Positions 1 through 5,119 of a stretch of DNA of 5,119 nt are shown here, piece after piece. Source of the stretch: Candidatus Uhrbacteria bacterium (GTDB taxonomy: Bacteria > Patescibacteriota > Patescibacteriia > UBA9934 > GWF2-40-263); NCBI GenBank assembly GCA_023246275.1, contig JAHFIS010000069.1, positions 1 to 5,119 of the forward strand, in the 5' to 3' direction. Positions within the stretch are counted from its first letter, which is position 1. Each line of letters opens with the position of its first letter. The notes under the pieces are model-generated. The model did not search any database, was not told the DNA's origin, and saw only the letters and a list, made by a program, of their open reading frames with translations. A program made the position numbers and the translations under genes.

Positions 1-941
1 TCGACAAGAAGATCGAATGGCTGCGCGGGATGCGGTGCGAGGAGATCGATACGGTGAATCGCCACGTCGTCGTTTCCGACGGGCGCGAGATTCCGTACGA
101 CACGCTGCTCATGACGACGGGCGCGGAAATTTACACGCTGCCGTACGAGGGAGAGAACGTCTGCTATTTCCAGACGCTCGGTGACACGGAACATCTGATC
201 GCGAAGATGTCGTCGTGCTCCGGCCGCGGCGTTGCGTATGGCGGCAGCTTCATCGCGAGCGAGCTCATCGACCTGTTCGTCCACCGCGGCATGCGGACCG
301 TCGCGGCGTTTCGCGGACCGCACCTGTTCAGCCGGATCTTGGACGCGGAGAGCGGCGCGCTCGTGACGGCGCACCTGAAGCGCGCCGGGGTCGACGTGCG
401 GCCTGGAAGCGACACGCTCGAGTCGGTCGGGGCGACGGCGGAGGACGTGGTCGCGGTGGGCGTCGGCATCGCGCCGGAACTTCAATGGATTCGCGACGCG
501 GGGATCGAGACGGGACGGGGGATCCTGACGAACGCGCGGCTCGAGACAAACGTGGCCGACGTGTACGCGGCGGGCGACATCGCGGAGTTCGACGACGTGG
601 TCGTTGGCCGTCGCGTGATGGCGGGGAACTGGCCGTCGGCGGTGATGCAGGGCCGCGTCGCCGCGCGCAACATGGCGGGCGCCGCCGAGGAATTTCAGAA
701 CGTCTCGTCGTACGCGACGAACCTAGCGGGACTCGATATCATCGCAGTCGGGGATCCCGACCGCGCGGTCGCCGACTCGGCCGTCGTCGTCGGTTCCGTC
801 GCGGCCGGAGGGGTCACCCAGCTGTTCGTCCGTTCCGGCAAGGTGGTGGGGGCAACGCTGGTCGGCCGGAACGCCAATCGCAAGCCGGTCACCGACGCGA
901 TCAAGGCAGGTTTGTCACCTTCCGACGTGAAACTCCAGTAA
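1..941 (+). CDS. FAD-dependent NAD(P)H oxidoreductase, 3' part (5' end outside window)
   Basis: The open frame runs in from the left edge (first whole codon at 3), so the ATG at 30 is probably internal; 312 residues are visible. The fold is that of two-dinucleotide-domain flavoprotein reductases (Pyr_redox_2; rubredoxin/ferredoxin reductase and AIF-like). In order one sees YDTLLMTTGA (99-128), the usual strand before the first FAD-domain exit; a central NAD(P)-binding motif YGGSFIASE (237-263); and VYAAGDI (561-581), the second FAD-contacting motif, followed by AGNW...QGRVAARNM. The N-terminal GxGxxG that binds FAD must lie upstream. No CxxC redox pair is visible, arguing against a thioredoxin- or lipoamide-reductase type; such enzymes pass electrons from NAD(P)H to a small redox protein or other acceptor. 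The acidic residue common at the end of the second strand of the NAD domain is replaced by AAFRG, which may favour NADPH (inference). The electron acceptor cannot be told. Its own terminator lies 15 nt downstream. Confidence 0.88.
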   Translation, partial: DKKIEWLRGMRCEEIDTVNRHVVVSDGREIPYDTLLMTTGAEIYTLPYEGENVCYFQTLGDTEHLIAKMSSCSGRGVAYGGSFIASELIDLFVHRGMRTVAAFRGPHLFSRILDAESGALVTAHLKRAGVDVRPGSDTLESVGATAEDVVAVGVGIAPELQWIRDAGIETGRGILTNARLETNVADVYAAGDIAEFDDVVVGRRVMAGNWPSAVMQGRVAARNMAGAAEEFQNVSSYATNLAGLDIIAVGDPDRAVADSAVVVGSVAAGGVTQLFVRSGKVVGATLVGRNANRKPVTDAIKAGLSPSDVKLQ

Positions 942-956
942 AATCGAACATTTGCC

Positions 957-986
957 AACTACCAACGCTAAGCGTTGGTAGTTTTT
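957..986 (+). terminator. Intrinsic terminator of the reductase gene
   Basis: A perfect inverted repeat pairs 957-968 with 972-983 around a TAA loop; the symmetry formally extends to 13 bp. It ends in a run of five T (982-986). It begins 15 nt after the TAA stop of the reductase gene. The T run lies on the + side only, so it should stop + strand transcription. Its position 5 nt before the next -35 box means it also insulates the following promoter. Confidence 0.85.
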
Positions 987-988
987 GG

Positions 989-1017
989 TTGACAATCGGG
1001 CCGTTTGATGATAAATA
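989..1017 (+). promoter_or_regulatory. Strong sigma-70-type promoter for the orphan membrane protein gene
   Basis: The -35 box TTGACA (989-994) matches consensus exactly. A 17-bp spacer leads to an extended -10 element, TG at 1009-1010 then TAAATA at 1012-1017. The -10 hexamer itself is imperfect (3/6), but the ideal spacing, the TG extension and the AT-rich stretch in an otherwise GC-rich region support it. Expected transcription start is about 1024, leaving a leader of about 96 nt. No activator or repressor site is recognised for certain; the palindrome at 957-983 lies just upstream. Confidence 0.7.
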
Positions 1018-1019
1018 TC

Positions 1020-1114
1020 CCCTCTTCCGTGTGCGGCCGATTGGCTTGCTATGGGGGACGGAAAATCTCGGTCTCTACAACTCTCACCGCGGCGGTGCCG
1101 CACACGAAGGAAGG
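1020..1114 (+). promoter_or_regulatory. Structured 5' leader with potential to mask the ribosome-binding site
   Basis: The two ends of the leader are complementary. Bases 1028-1037 (CGTGTGCGGC) pair perfectly over 10 bp with 1097-1106 (GCCGCACACG). Beyond one mismatch, 1020-1026 can pair with 1108-1114 with one further mismatch and one G-U pair, covering the Shine-Dalgarno bases. How much of the outer part exists depends on the true transcription start (predicted near 1024); the 10-bp core is inside the transcript in any case. A small competing hairpin, CACCG-CGG-CGGTG, lies at 1085-1097. I do not recognise a known riboswitch or leader family. A regulatory role is inferred from pairing alone. 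Confidence 0.4.
1108..1114 (+). promoter_or_regulatory. Shine-Dalgarno site that sets the start at 1120
   Basis: AGGAAGG lies 5 nt before ATG 1120. An in-frame ATG at 1051 would add 23 Arg-rich residues, but it has no ribosome-binding site and lies inside the inferred leader, so 1120 is preferred. Confidence 0.85.
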
Positions 1115-1119
1115 TTCAA

Positions 1120-3378
1120 ATGACGAACGGAAATGCAAACGGTCTCGACCTGATGACGCTTGTCGGGGCCTTGGTCCACGGCAAGAAGGAAGACATCGCG
1201 AAGGTGGAAACCGCGCACGCGGCAACCGGCCTCAAGGTGGTCGCGGGGGAAATCTTCGAGAACATGCTCGCGGACCGCGTCGCGAAGGGGTTCCGGGGAG
1301 TCAAACTGCTCCGCGAGATCATGCGGAGCACGGGCGACTGGGCCAAGTACGGGCTCGAGGGAATTTCCATCGCCGTCGCCCCGGTGATCGCGAAGAAGAT
1401 CGGCGAGCTCGCGGGAAAGATCGGGCTCGACGCTCGCACGTGCGGCTACATCGAGACGTTCTTCGTCGAGCTGGGCGAGGGGATGAGTCGCGGGGTGATC
1501 AGCGCATCCGATCCGCGCCGCGAGGACAAGATCGAGAAGGTGGCCGAACTCGTGGTCAAGCGGTTCGACAACGCGTTCCGCGACCACTTCGGCGTGATCC
1601 ATCTCGCCCGCATCAATGCCGACGGAACGGTCGCGGAAGACGGCGCCCGCGAGCCGCGCCCGCTGTCGTGTTCCCACTGGCAGCAGACGGTCACCGGCTG
1701 GGACCTCTCCCACCCGGACGTCGTCAACCGCGGGAACAACGGCGGGAACAACAACCGGCAGAACCAGAACCACCAGCCCACGACGACCTTCGGGGCCAAG
1801 ATCCCGTATGAGCGCGGCACCTACGACACGTTCACGGCCGGACAGTCCGAGCCGAACCTCTGCCGGCTCTGCTTCTCCCTCAGCGGGGCGGCGGTCCCGT
1901 CGGGCGGAGGGAAGACCTTCTGGCAGAAAATCGAGGCCGACAAGGATGTCACACGCGTGCTCCTTGCCGTCGTCACGACGGTCCAGAAGTCGGATAACGC
2001 GTTCGAGATGACGAAGCTGCTCGAGTGCCTCGAGAAGAACTGCAGCTTCGAGGCGCTCCGGATCATCTGCAACGACGTCAAGGGTCGGCTGCAGCCGGTT
2101 GTGAAGTCGGTGGACATCGACGGGACCATGATGGACGTCGTCGACGATTACGAGATTTCCGCGAAGGATCTCACCAAGTTCAAGGGCTGGATCGACGGCC
2201 TGGGCGGAGCGGGTCTCTCCGTCGCGGACAAGGCGGAGGATACTCTCCAGAAGGCCTGGAAGCAGAGCAAGCTGGGCGGAATCAAATTCTGGCTCGGGTC
2301 ATTCTCTTCCCTCTACGTGGCCGCCGCGGTCATCCTGCTCTACGTCTACTTCATGGGCTGGTTCCACCCGGCGGGCTGGCTGCTCTCGCCAGGAGGGTCG
2401 ATGCTCAAGCAGAACATCTGCCTGCTCGTCGGGAGCATCGGGGCGCTGTTCTGGGTCGTTCCATGGTACATGGCGGGCGGTCTTTCCAAGCTCTCGCACG
2501 GGTTCATCGACGTAGGTTCCGATCTGGCGCAGACCGCGCGCAGCATTGCCACGCTCCTGTTCGGCTTCGGATCGGCGCTGGCGGTGATCAAGATGGTCAT
2601 CTTCCTCCTCGGATGGAAGGACGACCTCGTGATGATCTCGATGATCCCGGTGTTCATGTCGATCCTGGCCTACGACCGGCTCGTGGCCAGGTGGTTCGAG
2701 AGCCCGAAGGTGAAGGAGATCGCGGAGAGCATCGCCGGCGGCCAGGCAAAGGCGCTTTCCGCGCTGTTCACCGTCGGCATCCTGCTGGCCGCCACGTCCG
2801 GATACGTGGACACGCTTCGCGCGGGGACCGTCTTTCAAGTGGTCGTCGAATACGCGGACGTGGGCGGCAAGTCCGTGTCCTACATCCCCACGCCGAACAG
2901 CGGCGCGTTCCTTCCCACGGACATCCTTGGGAAGATCGTGGCGGGGAAGATGGCGGGCGGAGCGGCCGGTACCAAGACGCCGGTCTGCCTTCCGAAGGGC
3001 GCGACCCTGAGCCTGCCGGGCTACGCCGTGCAGAAGGAGGAGCCGGTCAACAAGGACTGCCCGGCGGAGACGGTCAGCTGGACCACGCGGCCGGCGATCA
3101 AGTCGTACGTTCCGAAGGACGGCGCGAAGGAGTACGGCTCCCTCGAGGAGATCTCGGCCATCGAGAACCCTCCGCAGCCGCAGGCCGTCGCGGCAGCGCC
3201 CAGGGCTTCCGAGGCCTACAAGCCGAAGGTCGCCGAGGCCGCCGCAGCGACGAGGTCGGCACCCGCCCCGCTGGCGACGGCGCCGCAGGAGGCTACGGTC
3301 GCCAGCGACCACGACGATCTCTGCAAGCGGATCGCCGCCATGCCGTTCGCCACGCGGCATGCCCGAGGCTGCATCTGA
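1120..3378 (+). CDS. Large five-helix membrane protein of unknown family
   Basis: 752 residues; I recognise no family and assign no function. Residues 1-202 are helical and charged, followed by an Asn/Gln-rich linker (203-219) and a second soluble, helix-rich part to about 389. Five hydrophobic segments follow, roughly 390-415, 432-455, 473-499, 503-518 and 546-563. The basic loop after the fourth (RLVARWF... KVK) suggests it faces the cytoplasm, giving N-terminus in and C-terminus out. The outside part (564-682) has two cysteines, C623 and C647, that could form a disulfide. The end is an Ala/Pro-rich tail (683-730) closing in a short segment with C735 and C751. The N-terminal region has CxH (C184, H186) and CxxC (C248, C251), perhaps a metal site. 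There is no signal peptide or visible catalytic motif. It is monocistronic, with its own promoter and terminator. The coding frame is certain from length, SD and GC-rich third positions; topology is an estimate by eye. Confidence 0.85.
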   Translation: MTNGNANGLDLMTLVGALVHGKKEDIAKVETAHAATGLKVVAGEIFENMLADRVAKGFRGVKLLREIMRSTGDWAKYGLEGISIAVAPVIAKKIGELAGKIGLDARTCGYIETFFVELGEGMSRGVISASDPRREDKIEKVAELVVKRFDNAFRDHFGVIHLARINADGTVAEDGAREPRPLSCSHWQQTVTGWDLSHPDVVNRGNNGGNNNRQNQNHQPTTTFGAKIPYERGTYDTFTAGQSEPNLCRLCFSLSGAAVPSGGGKTFWQKIEADKDVTRVLLAVVTTVQKSDNAFEMTKLLECLEKNCSFEALRIICNDVKGRLQPVVKSVDIDGTMMDVVDDYEISAKDLTKFKGWIDGLGGAGLSVADKAEDTLQKAWKQSKLGGIKFWLGSFSSLYVAAAVILLYVYFMGWFHPAGWLLSPGGSMLKQNICLLVGSIGALFWVVPWYMAGGLSKLSHGFIDVGSDLAQTARSIATLLFGFGSALAVIKMVIFLLGWKDDLVMISMIPVFMSILAYDRLVARWFESPKVKEIAESIAGGQAKALSALFTVGILLAATSGYVDTLRAGTVFQVVVEYADVGGKSVSYIPTPNSGAFLPTDILGKIVAGKMAGGAAGTKTPVCLPKGATLSLPGYAVQKEEPVNKDCPAETVSWTTRPAIKSYVPKDGAKEYGSLEEISAIENPPQPQAVAAAPRASEAYKPKVAEAAAATRSAPAPLATAPQEATVASDHDDLCKRIAAMPFATRHARGCI
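1731..1754 (+). repeat. Two-copy 12-bp tandem repeat in the Asn/Gln linker
   Basis: CGGGAACAAC recurs at 1731-1740 and 1743-1752 with a 12-bp period, encoding GNNG then GNNN. The in-frame period suggests that the flexible linker grew by a small slippage duplication. It marks the border between the two soluble parts of the membrane protein. Confidence 0.7.
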
Positions 3379-3384
3379 CCGCTG

Positions 3385-3411
3385 CCGGTTCCACATTGGG
3401 ACCGGTTTTTT
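3385..3411 (+). terminator. Intrinsic terminator of the membrane protein gene
   Basis: An 8-bp stem, CCGGTTCC (3385-3392) with GGGACCGG (3398-3405), contains one T-G wobble and a 5-nt loop, and is followed by six T (3406-3411). It starts 6 nt after the TGA stop and should separate this gene from the glycosyltransferase pair. Confidence 0.85.
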
Positions 3412-3413
3412 CA

Positions 3414-3442
3414 TTGGCTTCGGCTCTGTTTTCCCGTACACT
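3414..3442 (+). promoter_or_regulatory. Promoter of the glycosyltransferase pair, likely giving a near-leaderless mRNA
   Basis: TTGGCT (3414-3419) and TACACT (3437-3442) each match the -35 and -10 consensus at 4 of 6 positions and are separated by exactly 17 bp. The predicted transcription start is about 3449, only some 3 nt before ATG 3452. No Shine-Dalgarno sequence lies between the terminator and the ATG, which fits leaderless initiation. The terminator just upstream makes a local promoter necessary unless there is read-through. Confidence 0.5.
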
Positions 3443-3451
3443 ACCAACCGT

Positions 3452-4999
3452 ATGAGCCGTCCCAAGTGGTCCGTCATCCTCGTCTTTGCAGCGATCGCGA
3501 TCCTTCTTGTTTTGATTCGGATCCAGCCTTCCTTTCCCGATCCGGACTCGTTCTATCACGCCAAGATGGCGCTCATGATCCGTGACCACGGGTTCCTCCA
3601 TGCGTTTCCTTGGCTCCAGGAAACGGTGATGCGCGACCGGTACGTGGACGCGCACTGGCTGTACCACGTTCTCATCATCCCGTTCGTGACCGTCTTCGAC
3701 CCGATGGTCGGGATGCGTGTCTCGGCCGTCCTGTTCGGCCTTCTGGCGTTCTACGCGCTGTATCGGTTCCTGAAAGCCGTCGGATCGCCGTATCCCGAGT
3801 GGCTGACGATCGTCGGGGCGCTCTCGTTCGACTTTCTCCAGCGCATGTCCATGCCGAAGGCCGGGGCGCTGTCGGTAACTCTTCTGATGGTCGCCGCGTG
3901 GGCGATGCTGAAGGCACGTCCGAGAGCGTTGTTTGTCGTCTCGGTCCTGTTCGTGTGGCTTTATCACGGCTGGCCCGTTCTCTATGGGGCATTCGCATGC
4001 CTTGCGCTCGGGACGCTCGTCGCGGACCGACTCGTCCCTCGTCCCGGTTCGGACAGGTTCCACGGCCTGCGCGAACTCAAGCCGCTCGCCAAGGCGCTCG
4101 TCCTAGGCACGGCCGCGGGGATCGTCGTCAACCCGTATTTTCCGTCTGGCCTGGCGTTCATGACGACCGATTTCCTCAAGAACGCCGTGACGGGCGGAGC
4201 GAACATCCCGGTCGGCGCGGAGTGGTCGCCGCTCCCGTGGCTCACGATGTTTCAGAACGACATCCTGGCGTTCTGCCTGCTCGGGGTCGTGATCGTCCTC
4301 CTGTTCGCCGCCGGGGCGACGCGTCTGTTCGACCTGACGAACGCGAAGGCGCGAAACGTCTTTTTCTTTCTGTCCCTCATGGCGATCTTCGGCGCGTTCA
4401 CCTTCCGGTCGGCCCGGTTCATGGAATATCTCATCCCGTTCCTTCTCCTCACCGTCGGTGCGATCCTCTCCGTCGCCGACCCGTTCGTTCGGAAGGATGC
4501 GCGCGCTTTTCGTGCGGTCGTGCGAAATCCTCATACGTCGCTCAAGGTCCTGTTCGTGGTGGTGAGTCTTGCGATCGGCTGTCTCGCGGCGCGCGATATC
4601 CGCTACGGCATGTCCGACAACGGGTATTTTTCCGCGTCGCAGTACGAGGGAAGCGCGCGGTGGCTTCATCGGTACCTTCCGCGCAGGCAGATCGTGTTCA
4701 ATCCGGTTTGGGATTCCTCGATGATGTACTTTTATCTTGATGACCTGCACTATTATCTTGTCGGCCTCGACCCGCGGTTCATGTACGACGCGGACAAGGG
4801 ACGGTACCAAACGTGGTTCGACATTCAGATGGGAAAGGATGCGGACGTCTCCAAGATCGAATCGACGTTCCACGCGTCGGCCGTGCTCGTCGACCGAAGG
4901 CTGAAGACGGACTTCGTGAAGAACCTGGAGGCGTCGGACCTGTTTGAGAAGCGGTACGAGGACGAATGGACGCAAGTTTATACGCGGAAGGACCTATGA
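3452..4999 (+). CDS. Polytopic GT-C-type membrane glycosyltransferase (STT3/PMT-like)
   Basis: 515 residues with about 11-12 hydrophobic segments, the first at 8-24, ending near 381 and followed by a soluble domain of about 134 residues. GT-C enzymes take a sugar or oligosaccharide from a polyprenyl-phosphate(-diphosphate) carrier and transfer it on the outer membrane face. The first outside loop has the family-style acidic motif DPD (D30, D32) followed by SFYHAKMA, comparable to the DxD-like motif of STT3 and PMT proteins, then DAHWLYH (D66, H68, H72). YHGW (171-174) and NPYF (227-230) lie at later helix ends. The soluble end has VFNPVWD (415-421) and GLDPRF (438-443), which I recall from a widespread group of bacterial GT-C proteins. 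An oligosaccharyltransferase role is not shown; the acceptor is unknown. The start at 3452 is chosen because the upstream in-frame ATG at 3359 lies within the previous gene and would span the terminator. Its stop overlaps the next start. Confidence 0.8.
   Translation: MSRPKWSVILVFAAIAILLVLIRIQPSFPDPDSFYHAKMALMIRDHGFLHAFPWLQETVMRDRYVDAHWLYHVLIIPFVTVFDPMVGMRVSAVLFGLLAFYALYRFLKAVGSPYPEWLTIVGALSFDFLQRMSMPKAGALSVTLLMVAAWAMLKARPRALFVVSVLFVWLYHGWPVLYGAFACLALGTLVADRLVPRPGSDRFHGLRELKPLAKALVLGTAAGIVVNPYFPSGLAFMTTDFLKNAVTGGANIPVGAEWSPLPWLTMFQNDILAFCLLGVVIVLLFAAGATRLFDLTNAKARNVFFFLSLMAIFGAFTFRSARFMEYLIPFLLLTVGAILSVADPFVRKDARAFRAVVRNPHTSLKVLFVVVSLAIGCLAARDIRYGMSDNGYFSASQYEGSARWLHRYLPRRQIVFNPVWDSSMMYFYLDDLHYYLVGLDPRFMYDADKGRYQTWFDIQMGKDADVSKIESTFHASAVLVDRRLKTDFVKNLEASDLFEKRYEDEWTQVYTRKDL
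4986..4992 (+). promoter_or_regulatory. Shine-Dalgarno site of the GT2 gene, inside the preceding coding end
   Basis: GGAAGGA lies 3 nt before ATG 4996, within the last codons of the GT-C gene. With the ATGA overlap (4996-4999) this points to translational coupling. In contrast with the GT-C gene, which has no such site, it shows that the host does use SD pairing. Confidence 0.6.
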
Positions 5000-5119
5000 A
5001 AATCCTGATCGTCATTCCGACGCACAACGAGGAGATCGTGATCGAGAACAACGTCCGCCGCCTCGTCGGCGCGCTCGGCGATTCCCTGTCCGGTCACGAG
5101 TGGACGGTTCTCGTCGCGG
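4996..5119 (+). CDS. Glycosyltransferase family 2, N-terminal fragment (runs off window)
   Basis: Only 41 residues are visible. They begin MKILIVIPTHNEE, the first strand and nucleotide-sugar-binding turn typical of GT2 (GT-A fold) enzymes, with an amphipathic helix (NNVRRLVGAL) after it and the start of the second strand (WTVLVA). The resemblance is closest to polyprenyl- or dolichyl-phosphate mannose/glucose synthases, which charge a lipid phosphate from a nucleotide sugar on the cytoplasmic face. The catalytic DxD lies beyond the window, so subfamily and sugar cannot be fixed. The ATG overlaps the TGA of the GT-C gene, so both are probably made together and may act in one pathway: carrier charging, then transfer. 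Confidence 0.8.
   Translation, partial: MKILIVIPTHNEEIVIENNVRRLVGALGDSLSGHEWTVLVA

Noticed and set aside
957..983. Inverted repeat considered as a transposon end or attachment site
   Set aside because: The T run, its place just after a stop codon and the lack of any transposase or integrase make a terminator the simpler reading.
1051..1119. Earlier in-frame ATG adding 23 residues to the membrane protein
   Set aside because: It has no ribosome-binding site, the extension is Arg-rich and unlike the rest, and an excellent SD precedes ATG 1120.
3359..3451. Earlier ATG extending the GT-C protein by 31 residues
   Set aside because: It would start inside the preceding gene and translate through the terminator hairpin; the protein from 3452 already begins with a normal first membrane segment.
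2025..3455. 476-codon + strand frame overlapping the membrane protein gene
   Set aside because: It is an Arg/Gly-rich shadow frame; the true frame shows hydrophobic helices and an SD-supported start.
2299..3477. Long minus-strand open frame of 392 codons opposite the membrane protein gene
   Set aside because: Its translation is rich in Arg, Asp, Gly and Pro with no fold-like pattern, as expected from the antisense of a GC-rich gene, and it covers the terminator at 3385-3411. No start signal was seen.
4103..4975. Minus-strand frame of 290 codons opposite the GT-C gene
   Set aside because: Its composition is highly charged and repetitive because it is antisense to hydrophobic codons. The + frame has recognisable motifs.

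Overview
The window is bacterial chromosomal DNA, high in G+C. It carries four genes, all on the + strand and separated by short, well-formed control regions. The evidence for bacteria is a consensus-like TTGACA/extended -10 promoter, a strong Shine-Dalgarno site, two intrinsic terminators and an ATGA start/stop overlap. I cannot name the organism. The GT-C protein resembles proteins I associate with Patescibacteria/CPR and other uncultivated lineages, but this is a weak lead. I see no mobile element, CRISPR array, tRNA or rRNA.

Layout. Positions 1-941 hold the 3' part of a FAD/NAD(P)H-dependent reductase of the rubredoxin/ferredoxin-reductase or AIF-like type, closed by a perfect-stem terminator (957-986). 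Five bases later a strong promoter (989-1017) begins a leader of about 96 nt in which the 5' end can pair with the ribosome-binding site. The leader feeds 1120-3378, a 752-residue membrane protein of no family I recognise. It has a large N-terminal soluble region with an Asn/Gln-rich linker, five predicted membrane segments, a probable outside domain and an Ala/Pro-rich tail. A second terminator (3385-3411) follows its stop codon directly.

A compact promoter (3414-3442) then sits so close to the next start codon that its mRNA should be nearly leaderless. It drives 3452-4999, a 515-residue polytopic GT-C-type glycosyltransferase, which overlaps by ATGA the start of a GT2 (polyprenyl-phosphate-sugar synthase-like) gene running off the window at 5119.

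How the parts fit. The first two genes are separate transcription units. The last two form a translationally coupled pair whose likely logic is that the GT2 enzyme loads a sugar on a lipid carrier and the GT-C enzyme transfers it at the outer face of the membrane. The most unusual items are the orphan membrane protein with its potentially SD-masking leader, and the contrast with the SD-less, probably leaderless glycosyltransferase next door. I found no clear evidence of a novel multi-gene defence or mobile system.
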